A stretch of 64,000 nt of DNA. It comes from Trichosphaerium sp. ATCC 40318. Its lineage: Eukaryota > Discosea > Flabellinia > Trichosidae. A model generated the notes under the pieces. It was not told where the DNA came from, searched no databases, and saw only the letters and a list, made by a program, of their open reading frames with translations. Where the stretch lies: positions 558,001 to 622,000 of the forward strand of contig JALMLS010000062.1 in assembly GCA_038496445.1 (NCBI GenBank), given 5' to 3'. Below are positions 47,893 through 58,469 of the stretch, piece after piece. The position numbers and the translations under genes are program-made. The stretch's first letter is position 1. Each line of letters opens with the position of its first letter.

Positions 47893-50498
47893 TTCTATAT
47901 TGTCTATGTTTATACTCTTAGAGTGTTCTGTTTGATTATTAAATGAGGACGTGTTGTATCACCTTGTCGTTGACAATGAGAAATGAAAATCCAGTGAAAT
48001 AAACCTAAACTTGGCCTTTGTGAATTTACTGCCAATTTCCTTTAGTTTCTGTTATACAATCTTGTACTACAATAGTATGGATATAATATATACTTATATT
48101 TAATTCACTGGGTATACTTGGCGTTTCCGCTGGCAGTTTTGAAGTTTTCACAAACGTTCTTAAATTCGCTTTTGCGCTGCACAAATAGGTAGCATACGCC
48201 TCCTTAGTACCATACCTTGCTCATAGACTGGTTTCCATGCAAGTGTCCGCCGTTTTTACCTTGCAGTACAGATTTTAGTTTCGGGCTAAAATCACGTGTG
48301 TCGTGTATATTTAACCGCGTAAAACAATGTAAGAACACCACGTGTTATTTTGTCTGAAAATAGCTGAATTTTTTATGACGCGAGCTCGGTTCCTTCTAAA
48401 AACGCTGAACGGTGGACAAGGATTATCCTACTGTCCCTGTAAAACTACAAAAGTACGTTTTACAACATATAAAGAATAATAGATAAAGCTAGAAAACAAA
48501 GAAGAAGAAATTACCAGTTTTTTTTTTTTGCGTTCGACATTGTAATGTTTGAACGGTTACTGGTCTCAAAAACCGAACCAATCGCGTTTACATGTAACAA
48601 ACAACGATAAGGGGTGCTCCAAATCCTGTGCTGTGTGTGAGATTTCAAATCCTGAGGCCTTCTGTCGCTCAAGAAAGTAAGGTTGTCGGGTATACACTTG
48701 CTTTTGTTCCGTTGAGGGGTTGTGTAGCCAGAGCTTAAACAGTGCTTTCAAGTAGAAATTGTAAGGTGCATATCTGACAATTGACGCTATAGTACTTCCT
48801 AAAGTCTAGAACGCCGGTTTCCTACAGAAGTGAGAAAAGTGCTACATCTTCTTGAAGTGATAAAACAACAACCGTTCAAGTCCTTGAATGGCTGACGGAG
48901 GCCACAACGTACGTTTGTGTTTGGCTGTGAGGGCAGCCTTCACTTTTGTTCCGTCTGTTCTGAAAACACAGGTCGTTCTTCTATCGCCTCTAGAGCTGTT
49001 AAAGCTCTGTTTTGATAACCTGAAAAGGTAGGTAACTATCTAGATTAACCTGCTGACAACGAACATGCGCAGAACTTAGCGATAGAACAGTATGTGTAAT
49101 TGTTAAAGTTTCCGGACGTTGAAGTGAGGCTTATAGCAATTCTGGTTTGCCTTTCGCTCCACTAGCGCATTCATACACCCCAATGCAACGAGGCAAATAG
49201 TGTATAGATATGGTTATAATACCTGTGGTGCAAAACAACGCCTTTTCGGTTACGGCCAAAGCCAGTTGGTGGCGAGCTCAGTAAGAAGTGTAAAATACCT
49301 TCTTTATATTTTGGTGCCGTAGATAGTCATTTGTACAACACGTGATAGTAGACTCTACAGTAAGTAACATGTTTCATGTATACTCAACAGAAGTGCTTGT
49401 CTCCGTGTAGCATTATAAAACTAACAAAAAACGACAACAATCGGCGGAGTAGTTAATCTCAAAAAACACTTTGAATCGCAGAATGAAATCACAAACATTC
49501 CGAAAAAAATAACCAAGTACTCCTAGAGGTTCTACAAACACGACATAGACAGTGAGTCTAAAAAAAATAAAAAAGTGACAGCAGCGTTTTTTTGGTAGTT
49601 TTGGTAAAGTGTATTTCTGCACTATGCTAGTAGAGCTCTGTAGAATTGTCTAATGACGCTATACAACAAACTATCAAGTATCTTCGGTGACGAGTACTAC
49701 TAACCACGTAATAATTGTGTTAGATCAAACGCAATGTTCACGTGATAGCGTAAATATCTTTGTAGAACTATACCGCTCAATTTGGGACTTACCAGCAACA
49801 GTTTTTTTTACATGATTTGGTTTATTTGGGCTTAAAGCCTTGTCTGATATACCCAACGTTCAAGAGAGTTTTTACCGCAAATACGGGAGTGTTCTTTACT
49901 GTGTCACAAACTTCCACAACCTCCGCGTGTCGCTTAACATTCAAGGAACAATCGTAAACAAAATTGTGTAGAAAGAGCAGCCGTGGTCAACAGGTCATCA
50001 AATTTTCAAGCTTGTAAGGCCGTAAGATGGTCGCCCTTACCTATTACTGCTATTATAGCAAATTTCCTTAAAAAACCCTCCTGCCCATGTACAGGACAGA
50101 AGCAACACTCAAAACTCAGTGAGAATGTAATGACACTATTACTTCCAGCCGTACAGAGATTTTATAGAGCTCTCTATGTATAGTACTGTTTTGGTATTAT
50201 ATGCGTGAACTGGCAGATATGAAAGCTTCTTGTCATTACTCACGAAAGACAGTGTAACTTAAAAGAAAAACGTGACAAAAAAACTACAAATACAAGTTTA
50301 TTATTCTACACCGCCACAAAGGCTAAAAGGTTCGTGACGCGCGTTTTTATCACGTGCCATCCTATTTTCCTATTGGATTACTTTTGGTTTAAACGTCAAG
50401 CAAAACAAGAGCCAATGCCAGAACACCCAAATGAAAGCGTCAGGCATTGTTATCTTATCTTTTCTTCTCTTTTCTTTTTGTTGTGAAGCGACTTTTTC
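47893..50498. other. Long spacer between the two paralogs
   Basis: About 2.6 kb without a supported gene. Small frames occur (for example 48566-48751 minus, 49983-50183 plus), but none has family resemblance or splice partners. Several CACGTG cores are present (48290, 48340, 49340, 49739, 50350). Confidence 0.4.
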
Positions 50499-51680
50499 TC
50501 ATTGATACATAGCCACCATACAAAGCATCTCGCCGAATTCTTTGGACCGTATGTCGTACGTAACAGCTCTGCAAGATTTTGAACAATACCACGTGACATT
50601 TGGCTGCATTTTTAGTATTGTTTCAATCTCACCAAATGACTCACGCCAAACTTCTTCCCTTTGGTTTTTTGCTTTAAAACGCCATGAATTACCTTTCCTA
50701 CGCTTATCTATTACTTCCGCCCACCTAGATACGCGAAATAAGCAAAGGACACAACTAGAATTTTTTTTCTTTTTTTTTTTATTTTTGTGCAATCCGGCGG
50801 AGTTTTTAACACGTATCAACACACGTGTTACGTACCGTTTTATTGACTTATAAGCTCCATAGGTATCTCTAGGTCTTTTTTGTTTGTATTGACTCAACAC
50901 GCTGACAGCAGTCATGAATACTCTATCATTACTACAAAACAGTAAGTAACCTTATTTTTTTAACTATGAACCGACGTAGTTATAAACGATTTTTTAAACA
51001 CTAGAAAGCGACATAGAGGTAACGTACAATACAACAAACGTATCATCTTCCATGTGAACGCCTGCTTTTAAAATGCTGGCTAGACAAACAGCATAAAGGT
51101 ACGGTTTCTTACTCCTACCTAGTACACGCTGTAGTAGCGGTTGTGCTTGTATACTAAGCGAGTATGTATTACGTTTATCCTCGAGATTATCCTAAGGGTG
51201 ATTGAGCACTATGAATCGCTGACATTAATGAAAAAAACAAGAACGCTTGGCGTTAAAGAGCGGCATAAAAAAGCAAAAAGTTGGACTTTGAATCTTCTTT
51301 TTTTTTATTTCCAAACGATTTTCTTTAATGTTGAGTTGTAGTACCTCATGTATTAATGCTGTTCTAGTAATCATTTTGAACTCTCGTCGTTCAGGTTCTA
51401 CCTTCACGGGCACAACACGTGGTGAGTCTTGAGTTCGAACAAACCACGCGTAAGGAGGGCATTGGCTTGTTTTTGGTTGTTCTCGCTTTATCTGACGAAG
51501 AGTTGACTGTGTACACTCGAACTGAAAAGATCGTTGTTCAATCGTGTAAGGGATAGGTGGGGTATTATGGTGCAGTGATTGGTAAGATTCAGGGAGCATA
51601 TCAGTTTCGAAAACAGGCAAGAAATGAGAGATGTCGTGACATTGTAAGATATAGTCGGTAGGTTGTTGGTAGTATAACAT
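50499..51680 (-). CDS. Unrecognised protein with SUMO-consensus motifs, paralog 2
   Basis: From ATG 51680 (MLYYQQPTDYILQCHDISHF) to TGA 50499, with the same exon plan as the gene at 46707. Shared blocks are DYILQCHDIS near the N-terminus, QPLLQRVLGRSKKPYLYAVC, then VFMTAVSVLSQYKQKRPRDT and YGAYKSIKR (the last two almost unchanged), and RWAEVIDKRRKGNSWRFKAK. The N-terminal linker differs in sequence but again holds Psi-K-x-E motifs (QIKREQP and PVKVEPE). Conservation of short SUMO-like motifs in an otherwise drifting linker points to function. The two genes are a tandem duplication in the same orientation. The product is unrecognised and probably nuclear (inference). Confidence 0.72.
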
Positions 51681-53533
51681 TGATTTATTGGTTTATCAAG
51701 GCGAGTGGTGTTGTACTCTTTGTTGGGGTATCTCAAGAATAAACAGAAAAAAAAAAAGAAATATGTGATATTATTTGAAGATTTTTTTTGTTCATTATGT
51801 GATGCATTATATGTCTACTTCGTGACCTATATTTTATTCTATCTCGTCCAATACGTTGTGTTTATGATTATGTATCAATTTGAAGACAATGCCGTAAAGG
51901 GATAGTGGCGTGGACAATTGGCAGTAGAAGCAATTTAGTATTTTTTTTTAACTTTGTAAACTACGAGACTGTTTAATTAGCTCTGTTTAGCTTATATCGC
52001 AGTATCGGAGTTACTTCTACAAATAGTACTTCTATAAAGTCCGGCAACTTTTAGTTACACTGTTGTAAAGTACGAAAATAATTAATACAACCAATGAGGT
52101 CGAAAGTGAGGACATTGGCATCAACACTAATTACGCATTATCTAAACGTATTTCTCGATGGTCGTTTTGGTGAACACATTGTTGACAACTCCAACCAATA
52201 ACCTCTATAGAGATGCTTAATGGTAAGCTTTTTAAATATGAATACCTTTGGTAGAGTTATAATGAGGGTAGGACGGCCTGTACGCCAATTTCAGAAATTA
52301 CCACAATACCAACTTCTGAACAAAACGAAAGTTGAAATGCTACATGGAGTGCTAGCAAAAAAACTTCTCCCAAATTTCTGCTGATTGTTCACAAGCTGGC
52401 GGTCAGTATCAATCACTTAGTTTTCCCACGCATGACGCTATATTTTCACACTTTGATATATACCAATGGCAGTACTATGGATAGCACGTTGATGGTGTTT
52501 CCGGTACATTTTTTCAAAAGTTAAGTGATTATAAAGCAAATGATCTCTGTATGCCCTTATATCTTTTATATAAGCGTCAGTATCAATGTCATCTGCCAAT
52601 GAGGTGAACTATAAATAAGTGCATTACTAACCCATGTTTTCGCCTCATACACTATTTATGTAGCTCTTCTTGACCACTCCATTCGAGTTGAATACAAGCT
52701 ACGTAAAAACGATACGAAACACGTGTCCAGTGGGGTTTTTTTTTCTAAAGTGGCACTATTGCCGAAACTCGTACAATTGAGGTTATCCCCATGCTGCATT
52801 GACCAATCATAGCCACCACAATCACGCATAAATCATGACTGTCGTAAACAACTTTCAGATACACTTTCCATCATCAAACCATAAAGTAATGGTAACTGAT
52901 ACATTAAGATATTATGTAAATCTAATACTTGAACGTTACCAGATTGATCTGATTATGAAGTATATTTTTACCTAGTCTGAAACAGAATTTGGGAGTTGAG
53001 AATAAGTATTTGATTCTATCTTCTCATAACGTACTTATTGAGCTTCAGCGCACGTGATTACAGTCTCTTCGCTACTTACATCATATGTCGAGCTCTAAAT
53101 TAACTTATTCAGGCATTGACGTTCAAGAAGCAAGACAGAGGACTGTACACGTACCAAAGCATCGTTACAACAATTCATTGCTCCAATGTTCAAAAGGAAT
53201 CAGTGTCCTGTACGTCTATTCCAACGCGTGTTACTTCCTGAGTGCTTTCAAAACGCATGTGCTGTTCTCATAACGCAATGCGGGATGTCAGGTATGGTTT
53301 GCCGAGTGTATGCAGTGAATGATGTGCGCTCTCTTGTTCTGACTTTTGCTTAACACTGGCTTAGACTCAAGCCTAGTACTTGACGCGTACAACAACGTTT
53401 CAGGCTTATATGGATGGTTCGTCATCATTCAACAAACGTTGTAAGAATGCTGCTAAGTCAGCACGGGTAATGTTGTCGCCACAAGCTTGTATTTGCCTTG
53501 GTATAAGCCCGCTGATTGAGTAAAGTACTCCTG
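51681..53533. other. Long spacer containing an LRAT-gene relic
   Basis: No intact gene is supported. A 62-codon frame at 53085-53273 has no recognisable family. A block of about 100 bp near 52860-52960 is a decayed copy of the LRAT-like gene's first exons (separate entry). Confidence 0.4.
52855..52965 (-). pseudogene. Relic of LRAT-like gene exons 1-2
   Basis: ACACTTTCCATCATC, ATATTATGTAAAT and GTTACCAGATTGATCTG occur here in the same order and spacing as at about 36815-36905 in the LRAT-like gene, where the last reads GCTACCAGATTGATCTG. The intervening bases are diverged and no frame is open, so this is a degraded duplicate fragment. Confidence 0.65.
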
Positions 53534-55177
53534 ATGTCTCAGCAAGCGTTAGAATGGATTACACCTGGTGAAGCCCCATTTACTGTTTTTTATCAAGGTA
53601 CGGCTTTAATAGGATACAATATAGCGTATTTAATTGCGTGTAAAGGTATTTTTTGCTCACAGACTCAGCTTGCAAAATACACAGGTCCAAAAGGCTTTAT
53701 TAGTACAGCTGGGGATACTGTTGTATGTAAGAATGGAATAGAAACAGTTTATAAACCGTTTGTCGGTAAAGAAATTGATACAATAATTCTAAAGTACGCC
53801 ACCAGCTTCTTACGCTCTTTGGTGATGTAAAAACGCGTGTAACGCTGATTTTAGAAAAAATAACCCAAAAAATACTTCAAGTTGTTGTTCTATCGCTCCA
53901 GCTGTTCATTACATCACCAATTGGCGGTACAACTATGTTTACGGTACGTAATTAAAAAAAGAAAGCAAGAATTCCAAAAAAATCTGATTCTGTACTACAC
54001 TCATACTGAACACAAATTTTTGGCGGTTTAGTATACGCTATGGTTTGTATAGCAATATTTTTCAAACAAAAACTAGTTTGGAAGTTGAAAGAGTAACCAG
54101 AAAATCCACAAAATGCATCACAATCCAAAACAATCAAAAAAAAAAAAGAAAAAAAATTGAGTTATCATCTTGCGCTCGTATTGATTTTTTTTGATCAGGT
54201 GTTACTGTAAAGCAACAAGAAGACCAGAAAGAAACTGTTGATGCACACCAGATGGATTTTTTCAAAGCAAGCTTTGGACAGGAGGTTGATCTTAAGAATC
54301 ATAAGGAAAAATACAACCTTTGTGTACGGGTTTTTTTCGCTTTATCGTGTACTACTGTATTTCAATTAGGCTTCTTTTTAACACTACCATAGATGAAAAA
54401 AAATGGAGGCTCTGATGTAATTCTTTTTGGTTGCTCACGAGGTGCAGCTACCACATGGTACGTCTTCAACAATTCTTTTTGAAATGATAGTAAAGATTTC
54501 TTTTTGACTTGTGTCATTTCTTTTACAGTTTCTTCAAAACACGTCCTATTTAGTGCATTTATGTTCTTTCCATTAGCAGTATTTTATTAGTTGGTTTCAA
54601 ATGTATTTAAAAAACGACTAGGAACGCCATGTGCTTGCATAAATATCCAAATGTTAAGCTTGTGATTTTAGAAGGTATTTTTCATTCAGTTGCAGATCTT
54701 CTTGCAACTTCAGTACCTTATGGACACGAAACAGTACATGCATTAATGCCGTACCTATTCCCTAAATATGATCCAAAAGGACCTGCTCCAGGTATGTTGT
54801 ATTTCAATGTAGTGAGTAATCTGTACTCCTTTGATGTTGATTTTTTTTTCTCATTGTTTTTTTTGGTTTTAGGTAACCTCGTTGATCAGTTTCCTCCTGG
54901 TGTACCTGTAGTTTTTATAAGCTCTAAAATAGATAAAGTAGTTCCATTTTCAAGTACACTCAAGCTTGCAAATGCTCTAGCAAAACGTCAGAAAAATGAG
55001 GTTTATTTTATCAATCTTACAGCCTCATCACATCCATACTATCCATTGAGCAATCAGGACGACAAGAACGCGTATGCTTATGGATTACACGCTATATATA
55101 AAATCCATGATCTACCTCATAATGTCGAATACGCGCGCCTAGGCAAGGATATTCCAGTGCGCTTTTCAGAAATTTAG
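53534..55177 (+). CDS. Alpha/beta hydrolase-fold protein
   Basis: The first ATG in frame is 53534 (MSQQALEWITPGEAPFTVFY). Splicing of a GTACGCC...TTTTAG intron joins TIILK to KITQKILQVVVLSLQLFITS. A second intron with a GTACAAC donor joins SPIGG to VTVKQQEDQKETVDAHQMDF. The nucleophile elbow appears in SDVILFGCSRGAATTW (G-x-S-x-G/A). Then follow NVKLVILEGIFHSVADLLAT, PGVPVVFISSKIDKVVPFSS with a likely acid Asp, and NLTASSHPYYPLSNQDDKNA with a likely catalytic His. The stop is at 55175-55177. A serine hydrolase of unknown substrate. No signal peptide or membrane segment is evident. The N-terminal part lacks strong family resemblance. Confidence 0.75.
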
Positions 55178-55681
55178 TGTAATAATAAAAATAGATACAA
55201 ATACTCAATACGCGAAACGAGTGGTTTGAGAACTAGTTTACTCATCCACAAGACTTACAAGTATCCAATTAAACAACTCTAATCTTATTAATACAGTCCC
55301 AACACCTGACAACATAGTGGAAGTTACCAATTGAGAAAATAGTGGACAACTTGATAGCACCTTTCAAACACGTGCTGGTACATGAATATCCATTTATATA
55401 ATTGTAAGCTGAACACCTATCTCTGGAAACAGAAAGGAGTATCGCACCAAACTAGTTTATTAATGAGTAGCAAATTCGTGAACACTATTATAACAACAAA
55501 GTCAGAATTCTTTGCAAAAAGAAAAAACGCGACTTTTGCTGTTGCATGTTTATTTCGTTGCGTCGGTGTACGGTACTGTACTAAATATCATATTTAGTGT
55601 ACCTCAGAGGTAATTTAAACGAGTATACACAAATTTGACTGCTATTTTTAGCTCTAAAGGCAACACAATTCGCAAAACACT
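55178..55681. other. Spacer
   Basis: 3' region of the hydrolase gene and promoter of the following gene. A 71-codon frame at 55382-55597 is not supported by any family or splice signal. Confidence 0.45.
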
Positions 55682-56533
55682 ATGGCAGACGCTATCAAGC
55701 AAAACAAGCATAAAAAACGACATAACTCCGCTAAACAGACTTCATTGACCTCTTTGGGGTATGATATCGCGTTTTTAATAAGCAGCCTAAGCGATGATAA
55801 CCTAATGCTAACTCTGAGTGGTGTATCAACAGTTTTTTTTAAATGTTTACGAAAAAGACGGAAAAAAATATTTGGTAAAGTTGGGTCAGTTGTTGATGTT
55901 GTTGTAAAAATGGCAAACATGGGATATGATGAATACTCTTATGACGCCGATGATTATGAACCAGAGATACTTGGATACCATTATACGTTGTTACGTTCAG
56001 ATGGGACATACAAGTATACTGACTCGGATTGTGAACCAATGTTCTCAAATTACGAGACTACTTTCGGAATAGGAAAATGGTGGTTTGTTGTAGATCCTAA
56101 AAGTGGAATTAAACTATGTCGTAAAGGATTTAAAAGAATGCGTTATGATCAATTTGGTTGTGCAGATGAGGAAGAAATAGAAGAAGGAGGTAAAAAATTG
56201 ATTGTTCATGAAGGTGATCTCTTACCACAAGAAAAAGATGAGTATGAAATCTCTTTGAAAGGGTGGCTTACTTGCATAAAAACGGATGGAGAAATATTAC
56301 CTATTGATACTGAGTTCGAAGATATGCCGTATCCTGAAATTACTACGTTCATTAAACACGATCCAAACAAAGAATCAAATATAGTATGTTCTTCTTCTTC
56401 TGAAGACAACAGAAAAAGAAACGACGTTACACTATTAGCTAAACCTGAAGACAACAGAAAAAGAAACGACGTTGCACTATTAGCTAAACCTGAAGACAAC
56501 AGAAAAAAGAAACGACGTTGCACTATTAGCTAA
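55682..56533 (+). CDS. Unrecognised intronless protein with polybasic CaaX-like tail
   Basis: A single-exon frame of 283 residues from ATG 55682. Residues 25-60 (LGYDIAFLISSLSDDNLMLT, then LSGVSTVFFKCLRKRRKK) look like a short F-box-like helical head, comparable in place to that of the MORN proteins. The middle is acidic and contains KWWFVVDPKSGIKLCRKGFK. The tail holds three 15-residue repeats starting EDNRKRNDV. The third repeat has one extra A in an A-run (56503-56508), which changes its frame and ends the protein as RKKKRRCTIS. That is a polybasic stretch followed by a C-a-a-X-type tetrapeptide, the signal for prenylation of small GTPases. Without that base the tail would read like the first two repeats. 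Family unknown. The Ras-like gene next door lacks a CaaX tail. Confidence 0.68.
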   Translation: MADAIKQNKHKKRHNSAKQTSLTSLGYDIAFLISSLSDDNLMLTLSGVSTVFFKCLRKRRKKIFGKVGSVVDVVVKMANMGYDEYSYDADDYEPEILGYHYTLLRSDGTYKYTDSDCEPMFSNYETTFGIGKWWFVVDPKSGIKLCRKGFKRMRYDQFGCADEEEIEEGGKKLIVHEGDLLPQEKDEYEISLKGWLTCIKTDGEILPIDTEFEDMPYPEITTFIKHDPNKESNIVCSSSSEDNRKRNDVTLLAKPEDNRKRNDVALLAKPEDNRKKKRRCTIS

Positions 56534-56537
56534 ACTA
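56402..56537 (+). repeat. Three 45-bp tandem repeats at a 3' coding end
   Basis: Units start at 56402, 56447 and 56492 (GAAGACAACAGAAAAAGAAA). The first two are near-identical and in frame. The third carries an extra A and therefore shifts frame. Confidence 0.92.
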
Positions 56538-56925
56538 AATAGAATCTACTAAGAAATTACGGTGGCCTACTGCTCCAAAAGCTATTATTTTTTAGCTTCT
56601 CCAGACTACTAAATATCAAGGAAAACTAATCCAAACATAACAAATTTACCTATCTGTGTAAAAGCTGACAAAAGTCTTTTGAAGAAATCTAATAAAAATT
56701 TCGAAAATCGAAAAAAAACACAGTTCAAGTCTGTTTTGTATCCTCCTCTGAGTTACCTTCTCTTAATTGGCGTTGTAGTAACCGTTTCTGTTGTTCATTC
56801 AGGTGAGTGTCATTCTATGCACTGGTTGACACAAAGAGCATGCTGCGTTTTTATTCACATTCTGTAAAGTGTACACTTTTTTTTTTGCTGAATTCTATTT
56901 TTGTTAAGGCACCACAAGCGACAAA
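56534..56925. other. Spacer before the Ras-like gene
   Basis: Probable 5' leader and promoter of the Ras-like gene. A frame at 56679-56867 contains a hydrophobic stretch (LSYLLLIGVVVTVSVVHS) ending at a possible donor (CAG/GTGAGT), but no continuation was found. Confidence 0.4.
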
Positions 56926-57692
56926 ATGACTGCTCAACAAAAAATAGTAGTATTAGGAGAAGGTGGCGTTGGAAAATCGTCAGTAACAATACAATTAGTA
57001 GCAAACCAGTTTGTCCAAGAATTCGACCCAACTATAGAAGATTCGTACGCTTTATAAATCGTTTTACGCAATTTATAGCGTATTCGATTGTATTTGGCCA
57101 AAAAAAGGCTTAAACCCTCTCTCAGGTACCGCCACCAATGTATTATTGATGAAGCACCTGTTCTCTTGGATATTCTAGACACAGCGGGCAGAGACGAGTA
57201 TTCTGCACATCGTGATCAAGTACGTAAATAAACTGTATTGGGAAGTATCATTCTAAAGCATATGTGGCAGTGGTTATCTGAAGGCGAAGGATTCTTGATT
57301 ATTTATTCTATTACGAGCCGTGAGTCATTTGAGCAGACACCGCGCTTTTTTGATTCGGTCTTGAGGTAAGAGGAAGCACGTGAACACGACAAAAGTTTCC
57401 TTTTTTGGTTGGACTTAAAAAGTTATTTTCAAAGATTTGAACAGTACTCAACGTCTTACTTGTTGTTTGAAGGGTGAAAGATTCTGAATCATTTCCTGCT
57501 GTATTGGTAGGTAATAAAGCTGATTTAAGCGAAACAGATAGAAAAGTTGGTGAAGAAGAAGGACAAGAATTAGCAAAACATTACGGCATACCTTTTTTTG
57601 AGACTTCAGCTAAAACACGTGTCAATGTTGTAGAAGCATTTTATGAACTTGTGAGACAGATACGAACTAGAAATACCACTGTACATAAATAA
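56926..57692 (+). CDS. Ras-family small GTPase without a CaaX tail
   Basis: Four exons from ATG 56926. Motifs in order: P-loop [11 protein letters not shown], switch I/effector loop [16 protein letters not shown] (very close to Ras), switch [19 protein letters not shown], then [18 protein letters not shown], base-binding VGNKADL, and ETSAK. About 180 residues, usual for Ras. Two oddities stand out. The switch II glutamine (Q61 of Ras) is Arg (codon AGA at 57190-57192), a position that normally positions the hydrolytic water. And the C-terminus reads TRNTTVHK, with no cysteine or CaaX box. The protein should therefore be slow at intrinsic GTP hydrolysis and lack prenylation, unless an alternative last exon exists. 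Subfamily: Ras/Rap-like rather than Rab or Rho, from the effector loop. Confidence 0.9.
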
Positions 57693-58469
57693 AAATAAAC
57701 AGGTCGTGAGTGCTCAGAACTGCAATTGTAAGAGTGATAGCAGTGGTGCCAAAACGACTTCACCAGCGCTTAGCCAAATCACTGCAGAAACTACGCTAGA
57801 CTCAGTAGGCACAAGTGTCGTATGTGCTGGAATCCAGATTGTTTACTGATACCAACTAGGTCCATTTTTTGCACCATTGTTATTAGTAGACTGTGCAACA
57901 AGCTAATCAGCGAATCACGAGTTGGCCTAATAGTTTTAGTCAAACTTGTTTAAAAACAACAATCCACAGCATAATGTTGACTCTATCAAATAAAGCACTG
58001 CATGTTAATCCCGATGGCATTTTTTCAAATTCTAGATTATCACGTGCAACTGTTTGATTATCCTATGTCTCGCAGTAGTCTTTCAATAGGTAGTTATAAA
58101 AACAATAGCACTTGCATTTGGAAATGGAACCTGAGCAGTTGAGTAGCAATACAGGATATAGAACCTGTTGATGGTAATACCAAACCTTCACTCGCTATAT
58201 ACAAGGTATCTCCAATTATCTCAACTGTTGTGAAACAGAGTTAAGGAGCATACAAAAAAAGTAACTTTCAATACGAAAAAAAAGCACTTCCTCTCGGTAA
58301 AGGATATTCAGTTTCGAAACCGAGTATACAAACACTCTATCAATTATAAGAATCAACATTTCAAATCACGTTTAGGCAGGTTTTGGTTGTAAAATGATAG
58401 ATAAGAAAAATATGAGATGTTTTTTTAAATTTATTCAAAGTATTTTGTTTCAAAGGGGTGGCTTTTTTT
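57693..58469. other. Spacer between converging genes
   Basis: About 780 bp between the Ras-like gene and the C2-domain gene. No coding frame with family resemblance. Holds 3' regions and a CACGTG core at about 58039. Confidence 0.45.

Noticed and set aside
53790-53850. Frameshift in the alpha/beta hydrolase gene
   Set aside because: A normal intron (GTACGCC...TTTTAG) restores the frame and joins TIILK to KITQKIL, so no break is needed.
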